NCBI GenBank assembly: GCA_964523885.1
Contig: CAZFYX010000015.1
Coordinates: 1 to 64,000, forward strand
From: SHXO01 sp964523885
Lineage (GTDB): Bacteria > Pseudomonadota > Gammaproteobacteria > Burkholderiales > SHXO01
Length of the DNA: 64,000 nucleotides
Direction of reading: 5' to 3'
Shown here one piece after another: positions 49,730 through 58,494 of the stretch. The position numbers and the translations under genes were made by a program. Within the stretch, counting starts at the first letter, position 1; the number at the start of each line of letters is the position of its first letter. The notes under the pieces were generated by a model. The model saw nothing but the letters and a program-made list of their open reading frames with translations, made no database searches and had not been told where the DNA came from.

Positions 49730-51034
49730 ATGGCAGACCCCGAGGTTCACCGCAGGCGCAGGCACGCGCTGGCGCGCAGCATGGGCCGCGGCATCGCCGT
49801 GGTGTCGACCGCGCCCGAGCGCCTGCGCAACCGCGACGCGCACTTCCCCTTCCGCTTCGACAGCTACTTCCACTACCTGACCGGCTTTCCCGAGCCCGAG
49901 GCGGTCGTGGTCGTGGTGGCCGGCGAGGACACCCCGAAGAGCCTGCTGTTCTGCCGCGACAAGGACCTCGAGCGCGAGATCTGGGACGGCTTCCGCCATG
50001 GACCGGAGGCGGCCCGCGAGACCTTCGGGTTCGATGAAGCGCACTCGTACTCGAAGCTCGACGAGATGATTCCGCGGCTGCTCGCCGACCAGCCCGCGCT
50101 GTTCTGCGACGTGGGCGAGAACAGCGAATGGGACGCGCGCATCATCGGCTGGCTCAACGCCGTCCGCGCCCAGGTGCGCACCGGCATCTCGGCGCCGGGC
50201 GAGATCCGCGACGTGCGCAAGCTGCTCGACGAGATGCGCCTGATCAAGGACGAAACCGAGCTCGCGACCATGCGTCGCGCAGCCAGCATCTCGGCCGCCG
50301 CACACCGGCGCGCGATGCAGGCCGCCCGCGGCGGGCGCTTCGAGTACGAGATCGAGGCCGAGCTGCTGCACGAGTTCCGCAGCCGCGGCGCACAGGCCCC
50401 GGCCTATACGTCGATCGTGGCGGGCGGCGCGAACGCGTGCGTGCTGCACTACGTCGCCAACGACGCGCAGCTGCGCGACGGCGACCTGCTGCTCATCGAC
50501 GCCGGCTGCGAGCTGGATGGCTATGCCTCCGACATCACCCGCACGTTTCCGGTCGGCGGTCGCTTCAGCGGGCCCCAGCGCGAGCTCTACGAGCTGGTGC
50601 TCGCGGCGCAGGCCGCCGCCATCGGGGAGGTGCGTCCCGGCCGCGTGTGGCAGGATCCCCACGATGCGGCGGTGAAGGTGCTGGTGCAGGGCTTCGTCGA
50701 CCTGGGCCTGTGCCAGGGCAGCGTCGACGGGGTGCTCGAGTCGGGCGACTACAGGCGCTTCTACATGCACCGCACCGGGCACTGGCTCGGCATGGACGTG
50801 CACGACTGCGGCGACTACAAGCGCGACGGCCAGTGGCGTGCGCTCGCGCCCGGCATGGTGCTGACGGTCGAGCCGGGCTGCTACGTGCGGCCCGGCGAGG
50901 GCGTGCCGGAGCGGTTCTGGAACATCGGCATCCGCATCGAGGACGATGCGGTGGTCACCGCCACGGGCTGCGAGATCATCACCGCCGAGGTGCCCAAGAC
51001 GGTCGCGGACATCGAGCGTCTCATGCAGGGCTGA
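49730..51034 (+). CDS. pepP: Xaa-Pro aminopeptidase
   Basis: Dinuclear-metal peptidase removing N-terminal residues before proline. 434 residues: N-terminal non-catalytic domain, then the pita-bread fold with ligands in DAGCELDGYASDITRTFPVGG (two Asp), HRTGHWLGMDVHD (His), TVEPGCY (Glu) and IRIEDD (Glu). First gene of pepP-ubiH, four bases before the ubiH start. Confidence 0.96.
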   Translation: MADPEVHRRRRHALARSMGRGIAVVSTAPERLRNRDAHFPFRFDSYFHYLTGFPEPEAVVVVVAGEDTPKSLLFCRDKDLEREIWDGFRHGPEAARETFGFDEAHSYSKLDEMIPRLLADQPALFCDVGENSEWDARIIGWLNAVRAQVRTGISAPGEIRDVRKLLDEMRLIKDETELATMRRAASISAAAHRRAMQAARGGRFEYEIEAELLHEFRSRGAQAPAYTSIVAGGANACVLHYVANDAQLRDGDLLLIDAGCELDGYASDITRTFPVGGRFSGPQRELYELVLAAQAAAIGEVRPGRVWQDPHDAAVKVLVQGFVDLGLCQGSVDGVLESGDYRRFYMHRTGHWLGMDVHDCGDYKRDGQWRALAPGMVLTVEPGCYVRPGEGVPERFWNIGIRIEDDAVVTATGCEIITAEVPKTVADIERLMQG

Positions 51035-51038
51035 GGCC

Positions 51039-52217
51039 GTGACCGCGCAGACCGATCCCGGCGCGGCGGCCCCGCCACGCTCCCATGACGTGATCGTGAT
51101 CGGCGGCGGCCCGGTCGGCTCGGCCTTCGCCATCGCCCTGCGTGAGGCAGGGGTGCGCGTGCTGCTGGTCGAGGCGCGCACCGGCCCCTCCACGGACCGG
51201 CGCAGCATCGCGCTGTCCTACGGCAGCCGCCTGGTTCTCGAGCGGCTGGGGGTGTGGCCCCGGCTGCAGGACGCCACGCCGATCGAGTCGATCCATGTCT
51301 CGCAGCGCGCCGGGTTCGGACGAGCGCTGCTGCACGCCGGGGAAGCGGGCCTGCCCGCCCTGGGCTACGTCGTCCCCTACGCGACGCTGCACGCCGCGCT
51401 GACGGCCGGGCTGGCGCACTGCGGCGCAGTGGAGGTCAGGCCCGGCAGCGAGGTCATCGACCTGCGCCCCGACGCGGCCGGCGTGACGGTCGTCTGCCGC
51501 AGCGAGGGACGCGAGTGGCAGGCCCGCGCCGCGCTCGCAGTGCTCGCCGACGGCGGCAGCCTCGCCCGCGCCGCGGCGGCCCACAGGGAGCGCGCCTATT
51601 CGCAGTCGGCAGTGGTCGCCGAGGTGCGGAGCGGCCGCACGCACGGCAACCGGGCGTACGAGCGCTTCACGCCGGCCGGACCCATGGCACTGCTGCCGAG
51701 CGGCGACCGCTTCGCACTGGTGTGGACCACCACTCCGGAACGGGCGACGGAACTGCTCGACCTGGACGACGCGGCGTTCCTGCACGCACTCCAGGCTGCG
51801 TTCGGCGGACGCGCCGGGCATTTCGTCGAGTGCAGCGCGCGTGCCGCCTATCCACTGGCGCTGCGCGTCTCCGGGACGCCGCGCCAGCCGCACGTCGCGC
51901 TGCTCGGCAACGCTGCGCAGACACTGCATCCGGTCGCCGGGCAGGGGCTCAACCTGGGCCTGCGCGACGCCTGGCAGCTGGCGCAGCTGGCCGCGCGGGA
52001 GAGAGGTTCGATCGGGACCACAGCGTTCCTGGAGCGCTACCGCCGCGCGCGCCAGCCCGACCGCGCCAGCACCATCGCGCTGACCGACCTGCTGGTCGGC
52101 ACCTTCTCCAACGACCTGGGTCCGCTGCGCTGGGCGCGCGGGTTCGGACTCACTCTCCTCGATCTGCTCGCGCCTGCGAAGCGCGCGTTCATCAGCCGGA
52201 TGACCTTCGGCGGCTAG
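51039..52217 (+). CDS. ubiH: FAD-dependent ubiquinone-biosynthesis hydroxylase
   Basis: Flavoprotein monooxygenase of the UbiH/UbiF family, hydroxylating the quinone ring. 392 residues from GTG 51039, four bases after pepP with GAGG upstream. FAD motifs VIVIGGGPVGSAFAIAL and GNAAQTLHPVAGQGLNLGLRD. The pepP-ubiH pairing is conserved. Which ring position it modifies cannot be told from sequence alone. Confidence 0.88.
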   Translation: MTAQTDPGAAAPPRSHDVIVIGGGPVGSAFAIALREAGVRVLLVEARTGPSTDRRSIALSYGSRLVLERLGVWPRLQDATPIESIHVSQRAGFGRALLHAGEAGLPALGYVVPYATLHAALTAGLAHCGAVEVRPGSEVIDLRPDAAGVTVVCRSEGREWQARAALAVLADGGSLARAAAAHRERAYSQSAVVAEVRSGRTHGNRAYERFTPAGPMALLPSGDRFALVWTTTPERATELLDLDDAAFLHALQAAFGGRAGHFVECSARAAYPLALRVSGTPRQPHVALLGNAAQTLHPVAGQGLNLGLRDAWQLAQLAARERGSIGTTAFLERYRRARQPDRASTIALTDLLVGTFSNDLGPLRWARGFGLTLLDLLAPAKRAFISRMTFGG

Positions 52218-52297
52218 GCCCCGCCCCACGGCTGCGCGCGGTGCGGCGCGCACGCAACAGCGGGAGCTTTTCCGACCGGCGCGCGAAGCGATTGGGA

Positions 52298-52303
52298 TAC
52301 AAT
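52298..52303 (+). promoter_or_regulatory. -10-like box before dusB-fis
   Basis: TACAAT 46 bases before the dusB start, in the ubiH-dusB gap. No credible -35 at the right distance. Listed because dusB-fis operons usually have their own strong promoter. Confidence 0.3.
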
Positions 52304-52348
52304 TCCCTCCCCGCGTTCCCGCCGGACGCCGGGCCACCTCATCCAACC

Positions 52349-53359
52349 ATGCACATCGGCCGCTTTCAGCTCAAGAACAATCTGATCGTCGCGCCGATGG
52401 CAGGGGTCACCGACCGGCCTTTCAGGCAGCTGTGCAAGCGGCTCGGTGCGGGAATGGCGGTGTCCGAGATGATCGGCAGCCGTCCCGAGCTGCTGCAGAC
52501 GCCGAAGAGCCTGCGCCGCGCGGACCACGCCGGCGAGGTCGAGCCGATCAGCGTGCAGATCGCTGGGGCGGACCCGCTGATGATGGCCGAGGCGGCCCGC
52601 TTCAACGTCGAACGCGGCGCACAGATCATCGACATCAACATGGGTTGCCCGGCCAAGAAGGTGTGCAACGTCATGGCCGGCTCGGCGCTGCTGCGCGACG
52701 AGGCGCTGGTCGGGCGCATCCTCGATGCGGTGGTCGCAGCCGTCCCCGTGCCGGTCACCCTGAAGATCCGCACCGGGTGGGACCCGGCCCATCGCAACGC
52801 CATCCGGGTCGCGCAGATCGCCTGCGACAGCGGCATCCAGGCGCTTGCCGTGCATGGCAGGACAAGGGCATGCGGCTTCACCGGCACGGCGGAGTACGAA
52901 ACGATCGCCGCGGTGAAGGCCAGCTGTCCGCTGCCGGTGGTCGCCAACGGCGACATCACCACGCCCGAACAGGCGCGGCAGGTGCTGGCAGCCACCGGCG
53001 CCGACGCCATCATGATCGGCCGCGCGGCCCAGGGCCGCCCGTGGATCTTCCGCGAGATCGACCACTACCTGCGCACCGGCGAGCCCCTGCCCGCGCCCTC
53101 GCTGGACGAGATGGCCGGCATCGTGCGCGGGCACCTGCTCGACCTGCACGGCTTCTACGGCGAGGCGGCTGGCGTGCGCATCGCGCGCAAGCACATCGGC
53201 TGGTACACCAGGCTGTTGCCGCAGTCGGGCCCGTTCCGGGCCTGCTTCAACCAGCTCGAGTCCGGGCAGGCGCAGCTGGCCGAGGTGGAACGCTACTTCG
53301 CCCGGCTCGCCCGGACGCACGCAACGGCAGGCGAAATCGAGGAGGCGCTGGCCGCATGA
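52349..53359 (+). CDS. dusB: tRNA-dihydrouridine synthase B
   Basis: FMN enzyme that reduces uridines in tRNA D-loops. 336 residues from ATG 52349 (MHIGRFQLKNNLIVAPMAGVTD). Catalytic Cys in MGCPAKKVCNVMAG, FMN phosphate site in VVANGDITTPEQ and MIGRAAQGRPWIF. Its stop overlaps the fis start (ATGA). A long open frame to the left belongs to ubiH antisense/shifted reading and is not part of it. Confidence 0.96.
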   Translation: MHIGRFQLKNNLIVAPMAGVTDRPFRQLCKRLGAGMAVSEMIGSRPELLQTPKSLRRADHAGEVEPISVQIAGADPLMMAEAARFNVERGAQIIDINMGCPAKKVCNVMAGSALLRDEALVGRILDAVVAAVPVPVTLKIRTGWDPAHRNAIRVAQIACDSGIQALAVHGRTRACGFTGTAEYETIAAVKASCPLPVVANGDITTPEQARQVLAATGADAIMIGRAAQGRPWIFREIDHYLRTGEPLPAPSLDEMAGIVRGHLLDLHGFYGEAAGVRIARKHIGWYTRLLPQSGPFRACFNQLESGQAQLAEVERYFARLARTHATAGEIEEALAA

Positions 53360-53592
53360 TCAACGAGAACGAGATCGCGCGCTGCGTACGCCGCACGCTC
53401 GACGGCTACTTCCGCGACCTGGACGGCGAGCGTCCGGCCGGCATCTACGACATGGTCATCGGCTGCGTCGAGAAACCGCTCATCGAGGTGGTCCTGCACC
53501 GCGTGGGCGGCAACCAGACCCAGGCCGCCGAGCTGCTCGGCATGAACCGCAACACGCTGCGCAAGAAGATCCGCGCCTACGGCATCAAGTAA
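53356..53592 (+). CDS. fis: DNA-binding protein Fis
   Basis: Nucleoid-associated dimer that bends DNA and activates growth-related promoters. 78 residues, the short betaproteobacterial form; helix-turn-helix GNQTQAAELLGMNRNTLRKKI at the C-terminus. ATG overlaps the dusB stop. Six bases before purH, so dusB-fis-purH form one unit. Confidence 0.95.
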   Translation: MINENEIARCVRRTLDGYFRDLDGERPAGIYDMVIGCVEKPLIEVVLHRVGGNQTQAAELLGMNRNTLRKKIRAYGIK

Positions 53593-53597
53593 TCGCG

Positions 53598-55157
53598 ATG
53601 ACTGCAACCCGCCAGGCCCTCATCAGCGTTTCCGACAAGACCGGGGTGGTCGATCTCGCCCGCGGCCTCGCGGCGCTCGGCTACGCCATCCTCTCCACCG
53701 GCGGCACGGCGCGGCTGCTGGCAGATTCCGCCATCGCCGTGACCGAGGTGGGCCGCTACACCGGCTTCCCGGAGATGCTCGACGGCCGGGTGAAGACGCT
53801 GCATCCGAAGGTGCATGCCGGCATCCTGGCCCGGCGGGACAATCCGGCGCACATGCAGGCGATGACGCAGGCCGGGCTGCCGACCATCGACCTGGTGGTG
53901 GTCAACCTCTACCCCTTCGTGCAGACCGTGGCCCGCCCCGGCTGCACCCTGGAAGAGGCGATCGAGAACATCGACATCGGCGGTCCCACCATGGTGCGCG
54001 CGGCAGCCAAGAACCACGCCCACGTGGCGATCGTCACCGATCCCGGCGACTACGCCGCAGTGCTGCAGGAGCTGCGCGACCGCGGTGCGGTGAGCGGGCA
54101 GATGCGCTTCCAGCTCGCCTGCAAGGCCTTCTCGCATACCGCGGCCTACGACGGGGCGATCAGCAACTACCTCACCGCCATCGGGACGACGGGTGAACGC
54201 GGGGAGTTCCCGGCGCAGATCAACCTCAGCCTGAAGAAGGTGCAGGACCTGCGCTACGGCGAGAACCCGCACCAGCACGCCGCATTCTACGCAGAGCTGC
54301 AGCCGGTGCCGGGAGCGCTGGCCTCGTTCCGTCAGCTGCAGGGCAAGGAGCTGTCCTACAACAACATCGCCGATGCCGATGCCGCGTGGGAGTGCGTGAA
54401 GACCTTCGATGCGCCGGCGTGCGTGATCGTGAAGCACGCCAACCCGTGCGGCGTGGCGATCGGCACCAGCGCGCTGGCCGCCTACAAGCGTGCATTCTCG
54501 ACCGACCCCACCTCGGCCTTCGGCGGCATCATCGCCTTCAACCGCGAGGTCGACGCCGAGGCGGCGGCAGCGGTCACACAGCAGTTCGTCGAGGTCATCA
54601 TCGCTCCCTCGGTCTCGGAGGATGCACGCAGGGTCCTGCAGGGCAAGCAGAACGCACGCGTACTGCTGGTGCCGCTCGAGCCCGGCGAGAACCGCTTCGA
54701 CCTCAAGCGCATCGGCGGCGGCCTGCTGGTGCAGACCCCGGACCAGCGCAACGTGGCGCCGTCCGAGCTGAAGGTGGTCACGCGAGTGCAGCCTGACCCG
54801 AAGCAGATGGCCGATCTGCTGTTCGCCTGGCGCGTGGCGAAGTTCGTCAAGTCGAACGCCATCGTGTTCTGCAAGGACGGCATGACGGTGGGCGTGGGCG
54901 CCGGCCAGATGAGCCGGATCGACTCCGCCCGCATCGCTTCCATCAAGGCGCAGAATGCCAACCTGACGCTGGCCGGTTCGGTGGTCGCGTCGGACGCGTT
55001 CTTCCCCTTCCGCGACGGCCTGGACGTGGTGGTGGCCGCCGGCGCGCGCGCGGTGATCCAGCCGGGCGGCAGCATGCGCGACGAGGAAGTGATCGCGGCG
55101 GCGAACGAGCACGGCATCGCGATGGTGTTCACCGGGGTGCGGCACTTCCGGCACTAG
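53598..55157 (+). CDS. purH: Bifunctional AICAR transformylase / IMP cyclohydrolase
   Basis: Last two steps to IMP. 519 residues: N-terminal IMP cyclohydrolase (LISVSDKTGVVDLARGL ... STGGTARLL, LHPKVHAGIL) and C-terminal transformylase (YGENPHQHAAFY, CVIVKHANPCGVAIG, ending VFTGVRHFRH). Starts at ATG 53598. In many relatives ruvCAB follow; here purD follows instead, separated by an inverted repeat. Confidence 0.97.
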   Translation: MTATRQALISVSDKTGVVDLARGLAALGYAILSTGGTARLLADSAIAVTEVGRYTGFPEMLDGRVKTLHPKVHAGILARRDNPAHMQAMTQAGLPTIDLVVVNLYPFVQTVARPGCTLEEAIENIDIGGPTMVRAAAKNHAHVAIVTDPGDYAAVLQELRDRGAVSGQMRFQLACKAFSHTAAYDGAISNYLTAIGTTGERGEFPAQINLSLKKVQDLRYGENPHQHAAFYAELQPVPGALASFRQLQGKELSYNNIADADAAWECVKTFDAPACVIVKHANPCGVAIGTSALAAYKRAFSTDPTSAFGGIIAFNREVDAEAAAAVTQQFVEVIIAPSVSEDARRVLQGKQNARVLLVPLEPGENRFDLKRIGGGLLVQTPDQRNVAPSELKVVTRVQPDPKQMADLLFAWRVAKFVKSNAIVFCKDGMTVGVGAGQMSRIDSARIASIKAQNANLTLAGSVVASDAFFPFRDGLDVVVAAGARAVIQPGGSMRDEEVIAAANEHGIAMVFTGVRHFRH

Positions 55158-55171
55158 AACTCACAAGAACA

Positions 55172-55289
55172 ACCGCAGAGGCGCGGAGTTTCGCCGAGAG
55201 ATGACCCGAATCCAGGTCCGCCCCACTTCGAGCGCTGGCTCCGCCAGTGCCTTGCTCCGCGTCGCTCTGCGCCTCCGCGTCTCTGCGGT
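55172..55289. repeat. ACCGCAGAG inverted element, copy 3 (purH-purD gap)
   Basis: Left arm ACC, GCAGAGGC, GCGGAGTT; complement of right arm ACC, GCAGAGAC, GCGGAGGC, GCAGAGCG. The outer 9 bases are identical and inverted. Spacer about 70 bases. Begins 14 bases behind the purH stop and ends 18 bases before purD. Confidence 0.88.
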
Positions 55290-55307
55290 TGCATTCGGGG
55301 GTGACGC

Positions 55308-56591
55308 TTGAATCTCCTGGTCATCGGCTCGGGTGGCCGCGAGCACGCGATCGCGTGGCGGCTCGCGCAATCCAAGCGGGTCGGGCGCGTCTACGTCGCG
55401 CCGGGCAACGCGGGCACCGCGAAGGAAGACGGCCTGTTCAACGTGCCGATCACCGACATCGGCGACCTGGTCCAGTTCGCGCGCAAGGAAGGCGTGCTGT
55501 TGACCGTGGTGGGACCCGAGGCGCCACTGGCCGCCGGCATCGTCGACGCGTTCCGCGCCGCGGGCCTGAAGATCTTCGGCCCCACGCAGCGCGCGGCACG
55601 GCTGGAGAGCTCGAAGGACTTCGCCAAGACCTTCATGGTCGAGCACGGCATCCCGACCGCCCGCCACCAGACCTTCTCGGAGGCCGCGGCGGCACACGCC
55701 TACATCGACGCCCAGGGCGCACCGATCGTGATCAAGGCCGACGGGCTGGCAGCGGGCAAGGGCGTGGTGGTGGCCATGACGCTGGCCGAGGCCCATGCCG
55801 CGGTGGACGACATGCTGGTCGGCAACCGCATGGGCGACGCCGGCGCGCGCGTGGTGGTGGAGGAGTTCGTCGAGGGCGAGGAGGCCAGCTTCATCGTCAT
55901 GGTCGACGGGCGCAACGTGCTGGCGCTGGCAACGAGCCAGGACCACAAGCGCCTGCTCGACGGCGACCGCGGCCCGAACACCGGCGGCATGGGCGCCTAC
56001 TCGCCCGCACCGGTGCTCACGCCGGCGCTGCACGGCCGTGCCATGCGCGACGTGATCGCGCCGGTGGTCGCGGGCATGGAAGCGAAGGGCGAGCCCTACA
56101 CCGGCTTCCTGTATGCGGGGTTGATGATCACGCGCGACCAGCAGCTCAAGGTGCTGGAATTCAACTGCCGCCTGGGCGACCCCGAGACCCAGCCGATCAT
56201 GATGCGGCTGAAGAGCGACCTGTTCACGCTGGTCGAGCACGCCGTGAACGGGCAGCTCGACCGCGTGGAGGCCGAGTGGGACCGGCGCGTCGCATTGGGG
56301 GTGGTGATCGCAGCGGCCGGGTATCCCGAGAACCCGCGCAAGGGCGACGAGATCACCGGGCTGGCCAAGCCCGAGGACGACGTGCGCGTGTTCCACGCCG
56401 GCACCTCGCTGTCGGACGGGCGGGTGCTGACCAATGGCGGGCGGGTGCTGTGCGTGACCGCTCTGGGCGATACGGTCCGCTTCGCCCAGCGCCGCGCGTA
56501 CGAAGTGGCCGAGCGGATCCAGTTCGCTGGCGCACAGATGCGCCGCGACATCGGCTATCGCGCGATCGACGCTCGCCGCAGTCCGCTCTGA
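55308..56591 (+). CDS. purD: Phosphoribosylamine-glycine ligase
   Basis: ATP-grasp enzyme forming GAR in purine synthesis. 427 residues from TTG 55308 (NLLVIGSGGREHAIAWRLAQ), preceded by GGGGGTGA; there is no in-frame ATG or GTG near. Motifs KADGLAAGKGVVVA, EEFVEGEEASFI, LEFNCRLGDPETQ. Bounded on both sides by inverted repeats. Confidence 0.96.
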   Translation: MNLLVIGSGGREHAIAWRLAQSKRVGRVYVAPGNAGTAKEDGLFNVPITDIGDLVQFARKEGVLLTVVGPEAPLAAGIVDAFRAAGLKIFGPTQRAARLESSKDFAKTFMVEHGIPTARHQTFSEAAAAHAYIDAQGAPIVIKADGLAAGKGVVVAMTLAEAHAAVDDMLVGNRMGDAGARVVVEEFVEGEEASFIVMVDGRNVLALATSQDHKRLLDGDRGPNTGGMGAYSPAPVLTPALHGRAMRDVIAPVVAGMEAKGEPYTGFLYAGLMITRDQQLKVLEFNCRLGDPETQPIMMRLKSDLFTLVEHAVNGQLDRVEAEWDRRVALGVVIAAAGYPENPRKGDEITGLAKPEDDVRVFHAGTSLSDGRVLTNGGRVLCVTALGDTVRFAQRRAYEVAERIQFAGAQMRRDIGYRAIDARRSPL

Positions 56592-56597
56592 ACCCGA

Positions 56598-56736
56598 ACC
56601 GCAGAGACACAGAGGCGCGGAGGAGTGCAGAGGAGTGCCCTGTGAGAACTGCGATCTCGAGCTCGGCCGCAACCCCGGTGTGGTAATGTCGGGGTGCCAT
56701 TCTCTGCGAAACTCTGCGCCTCCGCGCCTCTGCGGT
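56598..56736. repeat. ACCGCAGAG inverted element, copy 4 (purD-hemF gap)
   Basis: Left arm ACC, GCAGAGAC, ACAGAGGC, GCGGAGGA; complement of right arm ACC, GCAGAGGC, GCGGAGGC, GCAGAGTT. The outer 9 bases are identical and inverted. The spacer contains its own small hairpin ACCCCG/CGGGGT (56672-56677 with 56690-56695). Begins 6 bases behind purD and ends 20 bases before hemF. Read in frame with hemF it would give a false N-terminal extension. Confidence 0.9.
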
Positions 56737-56756
56737 TGCCTCGAGGCCTTGCACAC

Positions 56757-57659
56757 ATGAATGCCGAAGCCGTCCGCACCTACCTCACCGACCTGCAGAA
56801 CCACATCGTCGCCCGGCTGACCGGGCTGGACGGGCTCGACTTCCACCGTGACAGCTGGCAGCGCGACGCGGGTGGCGGCGGGACCAGCTGCGTGATCGAG
56901 AACGGTCATCTATTCGAGCGCGGCGGCGTCAACTTCTCGCATGTCATGGGCGAGCGCCTGCCGCCCTCCGCGAGCGCCGGCCGGCCCGAGCTCGCCGGTC
57001 GCAGCTTCCAGGCGATGGGGGTTTCGCTGGTGCTGCATCCGCGCAACCCCTATGTGCCGACGGTGCACATGAACGTGCGCTTCTTCGTCGCGGAGCAGGC
57101 CGGGGCGCAACCGGTGTGGTGGTTCGGCGGCGGGATGGATCTGACGCCCTATTACGGCTTCGAGGAGGACGCGGTCCACTTTCATCGCACCTGCCGCGCA
57201 GCGCTGACGCCCTTCGGTGCCGATTGGCATCCGCGCTTCAAGCAGTGGTGCGACGAGTACTTCTTCCTCAAGCACCGCGGCGAGCCGCGCGGCGTGGGCG
57301 GCGTCTTCTTCGATGACCTGTCCGAGCCGGGTTTCGACAGCAGCTTCGCGATGATGCGCAGCGTCGGCGACGCCTTCCTCGATGCCTACGCACCCATCGC
57401 GGAGCGCCGGCGGCAGCTCGCCTATGGCGAGCGCGAGCGCGACTTCCAGGCCTACCGGCGCGGCCGCTATGTGGAATTCAACCTGGTGTTCGACCGCGGC
57501 ACGCTGTTCGGCCTGCAATCGGGCGGGCGCACCGAGTCGATCCTGATGTCCTTGCCGCCCATCGTGAAGTGGCGTTACGACTGGCGCCCCGCACCGGGTT
57601 CGCCGGAAGCGAAGCTGTACGAGGTCTTCCTGGTGCCGCGCGACTGGGCAAGCCTGTAG
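56757..57659 (+). CDS. hemF: Oxygen-dependent coproporphyrinogen III oxidase
   Basis: Converts coproporphyrinogen III to protoporphyrinogen IX using O2, a marker of aerobic heme synthesis. 300 residues from ATG 56757, equal to E. coli. Motifs GGGTSCVIENGHLFERGGVNFS, HMNVRFF, WWFGGGMDLTPYYG, KHRGEPRGVGGVFFDDL, RYVEFNLVFDRGT. An earlier start at 56694 would translate the inverted repeat and is rejected. Confidence 0.97.
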   Translation: MNAEAVRTYLTDLQNHIVARLTGLDGLDFHRDSWQRDAGGGGTSCVIENGHLFERGGVNFSHVMGERLPPSASAGRPELAGRSFQAMGVSLVLHPRNPYVPTVHMNVRFFVAEQAGAQPVWWFGGGMDLTPYYGFEEDAVHFHRTCRAALTPFGADWHPRFKQWCDEYFFLKHRGEPRGVGGVFFDDLSEPGFDSSFAMMRSVGDAFLDAYAPIAERRRQLAYGERERDFQAYRRGRYVEFNLVFDRGTLFGLQSGGRTESILMSLPPIVKWRYDWRPAPGSPEAKLYEVFLVPRDWASL

Positions 57660-57696
57660 CCTTGCCGCTCGGAAATAGCACTTCGAAAGCGCATTG

Positions 57697-57748
57697 GACA
57701 CAGAGGGCACAGAGGTTCACGGAGGAAGTTCTCTGCGCCCTCTGTGTC
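57697..57748. repeat. Inverted element with 9-base units (hemF-livF gap)
   Basis: GACACAGAGGGC (57697-57708) is perfectly inverted at 57737-57748; allowing one mismatch the arms extend to 18 bases. Left arm units are near 9-mers ending in CAGAG. Same word family (CAGAG) as the ACCGCAGAG elements but different ends and a very short spacer. Lies between the convergent hemF and livF stops, 37 and 35 bases from them. Confidence 0.8.
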
Positions 57749-57783
57749 AAGGGCGGTAAGCAGTAGAAGTGGGGGCGAGGCGG

Positions 57784-58494
57784 CTACTCGCCGAGATAGG
57801 CGCGTCGCACCTGCGGGTTGTCCAGCAGCGCATTCGCCGTATCAGTGAGCGTGATGCTTCCGCTCTCCATCACGTAGCCGCGATTGCTCAGTTCCAGCGC
57901 CAGCTTCGCGTTCTGCTCGACCAGCAGTACCGTCACGCCCTCGGCAGCCACCCGCCGCACGGTGTCGAAGATGCGCTGGACCATCAGCGGCGCCAGGCCC
58001 ATGCTCGGCTCATCGAGCAGCAGCAGTTTGGGCTGGCTCATCAGTGCGCGGGCGATCGCGAGCATCTGCTGCTCGCCGCCCGACAACGTGCCGGCAGTCT
58101 GTCGCCGCCGCTCCTGCAGGCGCGGGAACAGCTCGTAGGAATGGGCGATGTCGCGTTTGATCGCGGCACGGTCGCGGCGGATGTAGGCCCCCATCTCGAG
58201 GTTCTCCTCCACCGTCAGGCGACCGAACACGCCGCGCCCCTCCGGCACCAGCGCGAGGCCCTGCTCCACGAGGTTGAACGACGGCGCACCCGTGACATCC
58301 GCCCCGCGGTAGTGGATCGATCCTGCCGCGGGCTGCAACAAGCCGCAGATCGCCTTCAGCGTCGTGGTCTTCCCCGCGCCATTCGCACCGATGAGCGCCA
58401 CCAATTCGCCTTGCTCCACGCGCAGGTCGATGCCCTTCACGGCGTTGATGCCACCGTAGGAGATGCGCAGGCCCTTGATCTCGAGCAGGCTCAC
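57784..58494 (-). CDS. livF: Branched-chain amino acid ABC transporter ATPase LivF
   Basis: One of two ATPases of the Leu/Ile/Val importer, on the cytoplasmic face. 236 residues: Walker A GANGAGKTT, signature LSGGEQQ, Walker B LLLLDEPSMGL. GTG 58494 overlaps the livG stop (GTGA). Last gene of livKHMGF. Confidence 0.95.
   Translation of the reverse strand: MSLLEIKGLRISYGGINAVKGIDLRVEQGELVALIGANGAGKTTTLKAICGLLQPAAGSIHYRGADVTGAPSFNLVEQGLALVPEGRGVFGRLTVEENLEMGAYIRRDRAAIKRDIAHSYELFPRLQERRRQTAGTLSGGEQQMLAIARALMSQPKLLLLDEPSMGLAPLMVQRIFDTVRRVAAEGVTVLLVEQNAKLALELSNRGYVMESGSITLTDTANALLDNPQVRRAYLGE

Noticed and set aside
51254..52348. Long N-terminal extension of dusB through ubiH
   Set aside because: Out-of-frame reading of ubiH; dusB has a normal start at 52349.
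56694..56756. Upstream extension of hemF (LCASAPLRL region)
   Set aside because: Translation of the ACCGCAGAG element; such peptides are a common annotation artefact of these repeats.
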